Of a DNA stretch of 11,894 bases, positions 1 to 9,316 are shown piece after piece. Numbering within the stretch: position 1 is the stretch's first letter; the number at the start of each line of letters is the position of its first letter. Origin of the DNA: Monosporascus cannonballus (taxonomy: Eukaryota; Ascomycota; Sordariomycetes; Xylariales); contig QJNS01000563.1 of assembly GCA_004154925.1 (NCBI GenBank), forward strand, positions 1-11,894. Direction: 5' to 3'. Made by a program: the position numbers and the translations under genes. The notes under the pieces are model-generated. The model did no database searches. It saw nothing but the letters and a program-made list of their open reading frames with translations, and was not told where the DNA came from.

Positions 1-3
1 AAA

Positions 4-24
4 CCCCCCCCCCCCCCCCCCCCC
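4..24. repeat. Poly-C run at left contig end
   Basis: There are 21 consecutive C bases starting three bases from the contig end. Read outward from the contig (minus strand) this is poly-G, the mirror of the poly-G run at the right end. Symmetrical outward poly-G tails fit no-signal base calls extended by an assembler better than a biological end. It does not resemble a TTAGGG-type fungal telomere. The cause is inferred; the run itself is directly visible. Confidence 0.9.
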
Positions 25-544
25 GGACCATAGCCTAAGCACAGATCAGCAAGATATATCTACTGGATGTACCCCGTCAAAAGAAGACTTAGCACGGTTC
101 AGCCTTTGTAGATAACGTCTTGTTTCACTCACATACACACACGTAACAGGACAACCAAAAAGGAATCACAGCCGACGATGGCTCAACCACGGATTCTCTA
201 AAATTCTAGCACGCCCCCCGTCAAGTTGTTCACCTATACATGCCTGTTCGATATGTGCGCCCTTTGTACCTCCGTCCCACCCTTCCCTTTTTGCTGTTCC
301 TAACTCGCAAGTCTCTATTGCAAGGGGTGTCACCAAGATTCTTAATTCCACGATAGCTCATGCACTTTATGTCACGAACAACATGCAATTCCAGCAGTGG
401 ATGATCCAAGACACGAAGACCATCCTACTCATGGCTAACACTTCTCCAAGATGCTTCTTTCTAGTGGATCCTAACGCCATACATGCAAGAGCGTAGGTGA
501 AACCTCAGTGTGCCCTAAGGTAGCTACTCTGGGTCCACTTGCAC
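25..544. other. 3' flank of the protease gene, no gene seen
   Basis: This stretch lies downstream of the stop codon of the minus-strand protease gene and should contain its 3' UTR and polyadenylation region. The only open frame (a 61-codon minus-strand frame at 166-351) has no recognisable motif. No tRNA or repeat was recognised. Confidence 0.6.
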
Positions 545-3500
545 TCATAGTTTCGGGTCTATGTCCTCAAATTCGCTTAGGTCCCTGATGGGACGAGCCC
601 CGGCGCTTGCCACAAGGCTAGCCTTAAAGTCGCGAACATCCTTGACGATAACTGGCGTCGTGCCATTCGTAGGAACAGCATCTGCTCCGTTGACAGTTAC
701 ATTCTCCTGACTCTTCGGGTTGGTGCTCTGTGCTACCAAGTCTACCACCAGTTTGGCACGAGTTGGTGATACGGGAGCTATATAAGTAGAGTAGAACTCG
801 ATCATCTCAGACTTCGTCAGCGCCTTGACCTGGGCTGCATCTTCTTGGGCTGTGCACAGGTTAGCTATTAGCCGTCGCCGGGGGAAAACAATAACCTGCT
901 CCTTACCTGCGCCGAAGTCGTAATATTCATTTGATATTTGCGCCCAATGTCGGTTGGTTTCCTGGTCCAGATTTTTCAGTTTCTCGAGGCGCTTAGTTAC
1001 CACGCTCCTCTTGTGACTTTCGAAATCCGCGTCGCTCATGTTCTCTAAGGCAGTAACTTGTGACTCGAGGAAATTATCGATACGTGCCTCGAGATACTCT
1101 GCGAGCTTTTCGCTCTGGATAATGAAGCGGAGACCATAGGTCGTCGAACCGCCCCGCAAGCCGCTGAAGACGACATACCCAAGCTGTTCCTTCGTCCGCA
1201 GCTGGTCGAAGGCCGGTTCGTGAATGATTTGGTCGAGGAGTTGCGTCTTTGCACGGACTTTGCGATCTCCCTTGTCACCAGTGTATAGGTAATATTCGAT
1301 ACAGTGGTTGACGTTGGCGGGGTCCTTCAATGTCTTCTTGTAAAGGAAGTTGGATCCGGGCGGAAGGATCAGCGACCGCATAATAGGCCATTCCTCCTTT
1401 GGTAGTGGACGAGGCTTTAATATGGTCTCAATCATGTCCGTCAACTTCAAGGCGTCCTCCTTGTACAAATTGCCGTGCACATACGCCTCGATATGCATTT
1501 GCGACATGACTTGCTTGTGGAAATGCCTGACAGAGTCAGCAGTCAGGTTGGGCAACTCAGCCACGAACTGTTCGACGACATAGTCGTTCTCTGATGTGAG
1601 CCACGAGAGATAGTCTCCAACTTGGTGGAAAGGTTGTTGATATTCCCAGTTCTTGTAGCCTCTAGTCAGGCGCTCTCTGATGATCTCAAAGCGATCCTCC
1701 TTGATCTCAAGGTCTCTCATGGTGATGAGAACCTGCTCCAGAAGCACAGGGAGTTTATCGTTGTACCCAGACACTTCGACGAATAGCCCTGGAGAATGAA
1801 GAGCCACATTATACTGTAGTCCAGCTAGCTCGGCATCATAAGAGTACTCTTCCAACGCATCACGCACGAGGTCCGTGAAGACTTTGGCCATGACGGAGTT
1901 GGCTGCTGATGCGGATATTAAGCGGCTTCGGCAGCTCACTATGAAGTTGGCTTTTGGAACCCAGAAAGTATCGTCCTTCTTCCACCATGTTCGAGCGATG
2001 TTGTCGTTTCGAATCACGCGTGGTGCCAAAGCGGGTTCCTTGACCTCCTTCTTCTCAACTTCCAGCTTCGTCGGGATGAACTGGTTCTTGTGCGGTAGAT
2101 GTAAAGCTGGTGGACGGTCCTTCGCAGTACTTCTCATAGCTGCCTCTAGTTCGACTAGAAAGTCTTCCGGGATCTTTTCAGATTTGAACTCCGTCCCGTA
2201 CCACTTTTCTTTTTGGTCCCAATCCCCGGGGAAATCCCGCGACACGATGGTCATCCTGAAGTTGTCAGGCCTCAGGAGCTCCAATCCCTTGATGACTAAT
2301 GAAGGGTCGAATTTCCGAAGGAGGCTGTCACCACTCAGGAGCCATTCACGAGGCAGTGGCTTTTGCATCACGGAGCTGGTTTTGCTCGTAAAACGACTTG
2401 CGGGCGTCTTCTGTTTGAATTTGAAGTCCACGTCGGTCATACCTTTCTGCTCTTCAAACATCCATTCTTCAGGAGGAGATTCCCGAAGTAATGACACGTA
2501 TTGAAAGAACACCTTGACGATCTCCTTATAATGCTTAAGCCCCTGTGGAATCATGTCAGTAGTGGAGAAGCCTCGCAACCGGGGGTTGCTTACCTCTTTC
2601 GTCAGCCGAACTTGAAAATCAAAGACACCGGGTGTGCCAGGGCAGATAATATACGCGCCAGCGCTCAAAGTGTTTGCCCAACCCTTCGACTTGATATAGG
2701 ACATGATACTGCCGGGTCCTTCATGTCCAATAAGATGGCTGATATACCGACTTGGCTGTGTCTCGTAGAGCTTTTCCTCGTCGAGAAACGGGAAATAGAG
2801 ATTCAGCTCTCTCGAGTCCATAACAGGCTTTGCGAAAGTCTGCAAGCGCAAATGCTCTTGCGTAAACGGCGTCTCCGTTTCCCAGCGGTTCTGCGGTAGG
2901 TGCTTGTTGGGCACTCCAGAGAAGAGGTCAGCAACCCATGTTTCTAGCACGTCGAGTGGCTCTCTTCCGAGCACGCAAAGCTTCATTCCGTTGGCAGAGT
3001 AGTGCTTCTCGTGGAACTCAATGAACTTCTGCCGGACGTCTATCCCCTGTGCCTCCGGCTTCGTTTTTAGTACTTCAAGGTTGCCTGTGGAGAAATGACA
3101 GTACGGGTGCTTAGGGTTCGATAGACTCTTCTCTAGCTGATGCAGCCGCCAAGTATCGCTTTGCAGATTCTTCTTGTTCTCCGAGTCAACAGCACGAAGC
3201 TCACGATCTAGAGTCGACGGGAGGAAGAGGGGTTCGATGAAGAACTGAGCGAACCGGTCCAGAGCTCCGTACAAAGGCGACGGGTTAGTCTCAGATGGCT
3301 CTTCGCCATTGCTGGGTTTTGCAGCGATGTCAAAGTAGTAATTGGTCGAACAAGCGCCCGTATAGGCATTAGAACTCCCCGAATGGGAAGAGAGATAGAC
3401 ATTATAAGCGTTTTCTACTGGGTATTTCTTGGTACCCATGAACAGAAGCTATAATAATATTAGCAGCGCCTCGCCAAACAACTCAATTCAAACTCGATGC

Positions 3501-3766
3501 AAACTCACATGTTCCACAGCATGCGCCATACCGGGCATGTCATCCTCGTCACTGAAATTACCGACATTGACATCAAGAGCTGCGCTTGCTTTGTCGGTGT
3601 CAGGGTCGTGAACGAGAAGCGCCTCTAACTCGTTGGGAAGACGAATGACGCGGTACGTTCTATCATCCAACAAAGGAGTCTCCAATTGATCGGTAACCCG
3701 TTCAACCGGTCTCTGCCGATGGTCGCACATTGCGCCCTCTTTAATATCCGCAAAGCGCAGTGCCAT
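545..3766 (-). CDS. STE23: Insulin-degrading enzyme / Ste23-type M16 zinc metalloprotease
   Basis: Proposed exons on the minus strand are 3766-3509, 3448-2594 and 2542-545, giving a protein of about 1036 aa, the usual size for fungal insulinase-type proteases (M16A), which degrade peptides inside a closed chamber; yeast Ste23 also helps mature a-factor. The inverted zinc motif HxxEH is seen as HAVEH at residues 82-86, directly before intron 1. The third zinc ligand is predicted as Glu176 in AVDSENKKN, aligning with Glu189 of human IDE. The exosite-like motif HEGPGS is near residue 328, and LRTKEQLGY near 819-827 supplies the conserved Arg and Tyr of the C-terminal half. The start ATG at 3766 is followed after about 25 residues by the family's conserved N-terminus (TDQLETPLLDDRTYRVIRLP); its Kozak context is weak. 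The C-terminus is Pro-Lys-Leu, resembling but not matching a peroxisomal PTS1. The family call is very secure; the splice sites are inferred from consensus and alignment from memory. Confidence 0.96.
2543..2593 (-). other. Intron 2 of the Ste23-like gene, in frame and stop-free
   Basis: This is a 51-nt stretch with donor GTAAGC after GAG, a CTGAC branch-like site and acceptor CCACAG before GGGCTT. It is phase 0, a multiple of three and has no stop, so the open frame runs straight through. Translated, it adds 17 residues (VSNPRLRGFSTTDMIPQ) in the middle of VRLTKE-GLKHYKEIV, a segment that is continuous in human IDE (DLTEEGLLHVEDI). Splicing restores the family spacing, so I treat it as an intron. 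Confidence 0.88.
3449..3508 (-). other. Intron 1 of the Ste23-like gene
   Basis: The intron is 60 nt, with donor GTGAGT, a GCTAAT branch-like site and acceptor TATAG. Removing it joins the zinc motif HAVEH to LLFMGTKKYP, exactly the family consensus across this point. It is phase 0. Although its length is a multiple of three, it contains an in-frame TGA at its seventh codon, so a retained copy would end the protein just after the zinc motif. Confidence 0.93.
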
Positions 3767-3960
3767 AGGACTCAGTGTAGAGAGTTAAAAGCCGCTAGGG
3801 GAATCACAAAATACGGAAAAGGAAGAAGAAAGACGGAAAGGGGTGCAAGGGGCCAGAATTTGAATATATCTCCGTTCTCGGTAAAAAAAGAAAAGTTCAC
3901 CATAGGTGCCCGATGGAGGCAAATTCTTGCTCAAGATAATAAAGAAGCGGAAGGCTGCGT
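3767..3960 (-). promoter_or_regulatory. Probable 5' UTR and promoter of the Ste23-like gene
   Basis: On the coding strand the stretch opposite 3801-3850 is strongly pyrimidine-rich (CT-rich), as is common upstream of fungal start codons. No TATA box at a convincing position was seen. The limits are arbitrary; only the base skew is directly visible. Confidence 0.35.
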
Positions 3961-4415
3961 ATTATGAGCGGGGAGTTGCCACTACCGTTCCAAGGAGCCA
4001 AAAAGTTGGGACGAAGACGCAATAGGTACTCGGGAGCGGTGCTATAAGAGTGGAGACGCTAAAGGGAGAGTCGGCAACCCGGAGGGTGACAGGGAGTCGG
4101 AATTTGGACGAATCGAGCCGCTGATGCACGAGCACGCCTGGCTCCAAGAAGTACCAAAAGGGTCCTCAGTATGACAAAGAGGCACTGCGCAGACGCCACG
4201 GGGTTATTGTTATAGAGTACGGACCGAACCTACAAGCAAGAGATGCGGTGGTAACACGTCGGAGGGGAGGAATGAGGACTAGCCTATAGAAAGTATCCTA
4301 ATCTGCCAAGAGCCGTGGGTTCTAATGTGACCGGGTAATGGTTTTGCATACCACTTCGAATAAACGAGAATTGTAGCTAGCAACCATCGATCTAAGTTGT
4401 TTGAGCCCAAACCCT

Positions 4416-4436
4416 TTACAACTTTAACAGTTGTAA
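4416..4436. repeat. 8-bp inverted repeat with 5-nt loop
   Basis: TTACAACT and AGTTGTAA are perfect reverse complements separated by TTAAC. A match of this length is expected about once by chance in several kilobases, so function is doubtful. Confidence 0.4.
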
Positions 4437-5714
4437 CCCCTTGTGAAAAGCTGGGGGAACCGATTCTAGAAGCTAACTAGCGATGGTCAGATCTACGCCA
4501 TCAACCGAGCTATCAATGTACAGGACTAAATTTTGTGGAGAATAACGAAGCTTCGCCTAATTAGAGCGTTCCACGACTTTCAGGGGTAAACCCAGCTATA
4601 TCTGATTTGGGAAGACAGGAAGGATGACATTTAGAGCTTAATACGTAGTCAACCTGTGGAGGGCGACTGATGAGAACGTTGCCGGATATGGACCCCGAGA
4701 AGAGGAGCATAGCGAAGTCAAAAGAGCTGGGTTAATAGACGATACCAGGAAATTCTACTAGTTTAATACCTTTTCAATCGGCTTTAGAAGGATCTTTAAA
4801 CAGGTTTGTAACCCCGACGTCGATGTGTATTCGGAGAGTAATTTGCCAGGAGATAATCGAAGCCCGTGAGAAGACCCCCGACAGTCAGGCATGGCGCAGG
4901 GACTAAGATGCGACTCGTTACCAAGAGTACGGAAATGGCGCGGATCGCGGCAATGAGGCGCCAGGCCTCGAAAGAGCTGGAGCTATCGGCCGCTAGTAGG
5001 TAGGCATAAGTATGCCTAAAACAGGAATTATGCAAGGGCAGGATCTATCATCCATGAGATGGTTCCTCCAAGGCATGGGAGTCTGACGGAGCAGTCTCAC
5101 CTAGGGTGACAGGCCGGGTAGGTTATCGATTTGTCTCTCATGATCGCACTTTGAACTTCCGCTACGTTGTAGGTCGTCCAGAAACTGTAGTGCCTGGGCA
5201 GAATACCTGGTAACTGAGGATACACGATCTCCCGTTAATTCAGCAGGCAAATAACGTGGTGCTGCCTGAGCAAATCTACCGCCCATCAGCTCTGGGATCG
5301 TCAATATATCGAGGCGGGTGGAAGTCCAATACGTCACTAGCCCCAGGATAATTCCATGCACGGTAGACCGATTTGAGAACACGTGCATAGGGTATTGAAT
5401 GCTACGCTGCATCGGTCCCTAGCCTGGCTTGTCTTGGCATTTATAGTGCGGGGAGCTATCATCTCAGATACCGACCGACTGTAGCGGCCGAAGCTTGCTG
5501 GGCTATAGTACGCACTTTGGCATCCCATGACAGCGGCTAAATATCGTAATATGAGCAATGCCACGTAAAAAGATATATGACTGACTTATCTTGGTGGCCA
5601 CCTACCTACAAAGTAACGATAGTAGTCAAATATCGGAAGCTGGACGAAAAGATGCAGAGTCGGGCGTTTCTGAGTATGTTGAGCTCCGCAGTTATGGATG
5701 GAGTCCTGATAAGT

Positions 5715-5800
5715 CTACCTAGTCGGTAGGGAGATCTAGAAAGTTGAAGCATCACATCTACCTACGTGTAGGTCAGCTCTCTAACTACCTATATGTAAGT
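5715..5800. repeat. Cluster of three CTACC/ACCTA inverted repeats
   Basis: Three short hairpin-like units lie within 86 bp: CTACC-TAGTC-GGTAG at 5715-5729, ACCTAC-GT-GTAGGT at 5760-5773, and a degraded copy (ACCTA with GTAAGT) at 5787-5800. The same CCTACCTA word occurs alone near 5601-5609 and as GGTAGGTAGGT near 7052-7062. Their role is unknown. Confidence 0.45.
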
Positions 5801-6336
5801 GAGCAATTGGGAGAGCGCTCATTCGGCTAGCTGAGTGGTGACATGATTAAAGTCGACGTCAAGGATTGGTGAGATAGACGCTCTAGGAGAACCGTTTTCC
5901 CACGTATTATGAACTATATGCATGTATCATAGGCTTACACATTGATCGCGGCTGGATCCAGAAACGTGTTCATGATCTGCGCTCTGCAGCTAAAAGTACC
6001 TATAGATGCGGTGACGAACGGGTCGAACCCCAAGCATGTCTGAGACCGCCAGTCTTATTTTTTTTTTGTGCGCAGAGTTGAGTCGCGCAGCTCTGTTCAC
6101 CGCTGGCTGACGGACGGCATCACCTCGCATATGGCTGACACCTAACTTATCGTACCTACAGACCCGGCCCCACCTCAACGTGCCGTGAAACATGTGGGGG
6201 CCGACACTTTACTTTTTCATCTTCTAGACTAAACTCGAAGGGAATATCCATTACGTCTAAGGTACATTTTGATGCCCTTATATGATTTTATTTTATCCCA
6301 CACGCGCCGGTACCACGTGGCTAGGGACGCCCAGGG

Positions 6337-6378
6337 GAAAAAATGGGGGACGGGTGTTGGTTTGAAGAAAAAATGGGG
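6337..6378 (+). repeat. 12-bp direct repeat, GAAAAAATGGGG
   Basis: Two identical 12-bp copies start 30 bp apart, at 6337 and 6367, just left of the AT-rich island. No function is evident; they could be slippage or the remains of a larger repeat. Confidence 0.5.
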
Positions 6379-6611
6379 AAGGACGCAGGTGAAAATCCGG
6401 TCGGAGTGAGAGATTGGACTCAACCGTCATGGCGACAGCAATGTCACAGGGCTCGGCAAGGAGCCAGCATGTCATTATTCTGTTTTACGACCAGCTTTCA
6501 ACGACCAGAAAGTAACCCAGTCCCCCCGAGACATGTATTGCAGTTGGTGCTGGTACCATGTCCACCGACATTACAGTATGGCGGCAATCTTCTCCCTGCA
6601 CGCACCTATTT

Positions 6612-6968
6612 TCCATACAAACTCGTAAGTTTTCTATGACTTTAATAATTTGTAACAGAAGTAGAAAAATATCGATTAAACTTTATTATATAATTAAAAT
6701 ACGAAAAAAATCGAACGATATATTTATTATTTCTAAAAATGCTTACTTACTCTTTCTATCTATATATATCATTAACGCTTAAAATTTATTATAAAAATAT
6801 TTAAAAATATTAAAACATAATTATAGCAGTTATATTTCACTGGCGATAATTTTATTACATTAGATATAACCTTTATTTTTTTCGAATGTATATTTTTTTA
6901 AGTAAATCGTTATATATATTGTTTATTTATTGGTTTCGTTTTTCGTCATTTTTATAGCATTATAAAAA
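6612..6968. repeat. AT-rich island, probable RIP-mutated repeat relic
   Basis: Base composition drops sharply here: a hand count over 6661-6960 gives 53 G or C in 300 bases, while both flanks are near balanced. TpA steps are abundant, whereas CpA plus TpG together number only about a dozen and CpG about ten in those 300 bases. Loss of CpA/TpG with gain of TpA and survival of CpG is the expected footprint of repeat-induced point mutation in filamentous ascomycetes. The original element cannot be identified; no terminal repeats or target duplication were found. Alternatives are a small mitochondrial insertion or a naturally AT-rich spacer. Confidence 0.55.
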
Positions 6969-8407
6969 GGAAGTGTTTGGGCGGAGAATGGGTGGGCGTA
7001 CGAATAAGATTGCTACCTTATTGTATGTAACACGCGTCGAACTAGGCACCAAGGTAGGTAGGTGAGCCAGGCGGCAGAAACAAAAATTGATAGATTCATG
7101 GTTGCTTATAAGTCCTCAGGACCTAGGCATGTCAATAATCTCATAACCACTATGGTAACTGACCATGCAGCTTTAATAGTCGCCCAAATTGTCAAGGGCA
7201 GGCAGGCAAGCAGGCAGGAAGTATATTGATGCATCGTACGCCCATTGAAAAATCACTCTTATTTGGTCCGTCATCCTGCAATTCGTCTACCCGAGGTTGC
7301 GATGTGCGTTTAGAGGCCGCTCTCGTCTGTGAGACGCATCGGCCGCTTAGGTACGGACGTGGTTGGCTCGTCTGTTCTACAGGTCATCATGCATTGCGCA
7401 ACTTCGACAACAATCACGGGGGGTGTATTTCGGATGACCGCGAACATGGCGGCGTAGCTGGGGGAATACACTATGATATTAGGGACACTCTCGGATTGTC
7501 TAGAAACACAGAAAGTATAGACTATGTGTCGGCGATGTATCTCGGTCGGGTAGCCGTATGTAATTACTGGAACGGAAACGATATAAACCGAGAAACAGAA
7601 CTCGATTCCACACGGTCCGGGAGGTCCTCGTCGGAGCGCTGCAGAACTCCGTACCAACACCAAGAGTAACCGTGCATACCCGCGAACCCAGCGCCGAACA
7701 ACCAGATCACGGGTCATTTGCGGCGACACAAGAACGCCAATTTGTGAGATGCCCGATAGGGCGACAGAGGTCTCGACCATATATCATCCCGCGTTACATC
7801 TACGGGTCGGGGCAGACTCCTGTGGGGTTCTGACCCGTTGGGAATCGATTCAACCCTGGCCGCGGGCGGCACCATACCAGAGATCTGTTGTTACCTTCCA
7901 TGGATCTCACTCCCTTCCATACACGACCTCGGCCAAGGTAAACACACTCCGAAGTTCTTGCCTTCCATGTTGTGTTGCCTTGTGTTAATTTTAAAAAAAA
8001 TAATAATACTGGATCTTGGACGCACACGGCCGCTCCGCTGGCTGTGCCTAGCTTGACCTTGCTCCAAACAGCTCGCATCATATCTAACTAGCTCTGGGGG
8101 TAGTGCGAGGCACCATTCAGAAACGGTTGATCTTGTCAGAGCCATTCGCATAGAACTGCCTCGCTCGCCATTGATAATGTGGCGAAGAGCCGGAGACCAA
8201 CAACGGCATCAATAGCCAAAAAGGCGGGATTGCGGACAAAAACTCAGTCCCCAAGTAAGATTACTCGGACACAACACTCGGTCCAATCGCACGACGCTGT
8301 CTTGATCCAAAAATGGTCACCTGAGCTCCTGCTGTGGAACCGACTGAGGTACTGTTCTACCCTGCCGGAAGCCTGCTGATAACGTGGTTCTGAACATACA
8401 CTGTGGT
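6969..8407. other. Gene-poor intergenic interval, second part
   Basis: About 1.4 kb between the AT-rich island and the end of the Mpp6-like gene. Its right part should include that gene's 3' UTR. Two overlapping open frames on opposite strands stand out: a plus frame with ATG at 7229 ending at 7669 (146 aa) and a minus frame 7780-7310 (156 aa). Neither has a domain I recognise, and they cannot both be ordinary genes. The minus frame has hydrophobic stretches but no clear multi-helix pattern. I do not call either as a gene. Confidence 0.5.
7197..7220. repeat. Imperfect GGCA tetranucleotide microsatellite
   Basis: Six consecutive four-base units follow GGCA with two changed units (AGCA and GGAA). 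It is a simple sequence repeat in noncoding DNA. Confidence 0.8.
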
Positions 8408-9316
8408 TCATTTGGCAGAATTCTTGCAGTTAACGGCTTTGTGTCCGGTCTTGTGGCATCGATGACAAGTAATCGACACGACGCTCCGATGCAAGGAATT
8501 GCCACCTCCGGATGATATGGAGGACAGTCCAGAGCTACCTCTGGGCTTATTCAACTTGACCTCTTTCTTCCTGCGCTGCTCTGCGAGCTGCGTAGCTTTG
8601 GCTCGTTCGGCGTTTCTTTTGCTTTGTAAGATCTTTCGGGCCTCGTCCCCTCGTCCAGTACTAACCGGAGTCCCAGGTTGCGAGCCATATGACTGTCGTC
8701 CCGTTCCGCTTACATCATCCGACCCGGAATCCGAGTCGGAATCCGAGTCCGAGTCGTCACTGTCCGACCCTTTGTTGCTCTGTGTCTAAAATCGGGTAAG
8801 TTACGTGCGTTGCTACGGGCGCGATTATAGCCCAACATCAAAAGAACATGCCTTCTTTTTATCCATGTTGTACCGTCGAAAGTGTTGAACCGGGCTGTGG
8901 GAGGCGTCCGGTGAGTCTATGTGGTCGTCTGCATTGTCGGAAGAGTCGATCTGAGCAAAGCCAACCTGGACCACGTTAAGAGGTCTCTGGACTTCATTGC
9001 CTGTGGTCATCTCGGTCGCCCGAGTATCGAGGACCCATCGCGCGTCTCCGGACTCTGCAGCGTGCCGTACGAGCGCCTCCTGGCGCTTTCGCTCCTCCTC
9101 GGCGAGGGCCCTTTTGACTGCAGCTTGGTCTACGAGGGAATCTATGCTCTGTGGTGTCGCGGGCCCATGGGAAAGCTTCTGACGCTTCGAAGACTGCGCT
9201 TCGGACTCGGGCGTGCTCGTAGATGAAGCAGTCGACGACGTTGCAGCTGCCCTTTGCATAAACTTCATAGTCAGTAGCCTAGAAGACATGGTCTTGGGAG
9301 GTGTTTGAGTCGCCAT
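8408..9316 (-). CDS. MPP6: Mpp6/MPHOSPH6-like exosome cofactor with C-terminal zinc knuckle
   Basis: Proposed exons are 9316-8852 and 8785-8408, giving 280 aa. Mpp6 proteins bind the nuclear RNA exosome and help recruit the Mtr4 helicase for RNA decay and rRNA processing. Three conserved blocks appear in the right order: LLTMKFMQR at 14-22 (human: LLRMKFMQR), WVLD at 94-97 (human: WYLD) and HFRRYN at 145-150 (compare human SFRGFN). Exon 2 encodes an acidic Ser-Asp tract at about 162-179, a basic charged helix-like segment around 205-230 and, at the end, CHRCHKTGHKAVNC (residues 262-275), a CX2CX4HX4C zinc knuckle. The open frame extends upstream to a GTG at 9340, but the first ATG is 9316, with a strong Kozak context (ACTATGG); the ATG at 9289 is a possible alternative. 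The family call rests on short motifs but all three agree. The protein is longer than human MPP6 (about 160 aa). Confidence 0.85.
8786..8851 (-). other. Probable GC-AG intron of the Mpp6-like gene
   Basis: Without splicing, the first exon frame ends shortly after NMDKKK. The best junction uses donor AAG/GCATGT and acceptor TTTTAG/ACACAG, 66 nt apart, with GTAAC near the acceptor as a possible branch site. It joins the frames in phase 0 to give KKK-TQSNKGSDSD, leading into the Ser-Asp tract. GC donors are a known minor class and GCATGT differs from the common fungal GTATGT by a single base. The only nearby GT alternative (GTACAA) fits consensus less well. Confidence 0.7.

Larger units (their letters stand above)
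3961..6611. other. Gene-poor intergenic interval, first part
   Basis: About 2.65 kb with ordinary base composition and no open frame longer than about 100 codons. None of the short frames on either strand shows a recognisable domain, splice pattern or fungal codon bias. I found no tRNA or transposase signature. The few structures seen are listed separately: short inverted repeats at 4416-4436 and 5715-5800 and a 12-bp direct repeat at 6337-6378. It could hold promoter elements, a noncoding RNA or a fully decayed element; none can be shown from sequence alone. Confidence 0.6.

Noticed and set aside
1..24. Telomere at the left contig end
   Set aside because: The run is pure C, not a TTAGGG-type repeat, and is mirrored by pure G at the other end, which fits a sequencing artefact.
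1875..2504. Plus-strand 209-codon open frame
   Set aside because: It lies wholly antisense to the strongly conserved Ste23-like coding sequence and is a shadow of its codon bias.
5985..6067. Possible tRNA or other Pol III gene: a GGGTCGAACCCC word like a B box, followed by a run of ten T bases at 6058-6067
   Set aside because: The B-box match has a mismatch at a key position, the T-arm and acceptor stems do not pair, and no A box or cloverleaf could be drawn.
7846..7862. GATTCAACCC word resembling a tRNA B box
   Set aside because: The flanking bases cannot form a five-base T-stem and no acceptor stem is present.
8721..8760. Tandem DNA repeat of CCGAGTC/GGAATCC units as a possible mobile or regulatory repeat
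   Set aside because: It is explained by codons of the Ser-Asp tract in the Mpp6-like protein.
8499..8789. Plus-strand 96-codon open frame with a Glu-Ser repeat
   Set aside because: It is the antisense of the Ser-Asp tract in exon 2 of the Mpp6-like gene, which has conserved domains on the minus strand.
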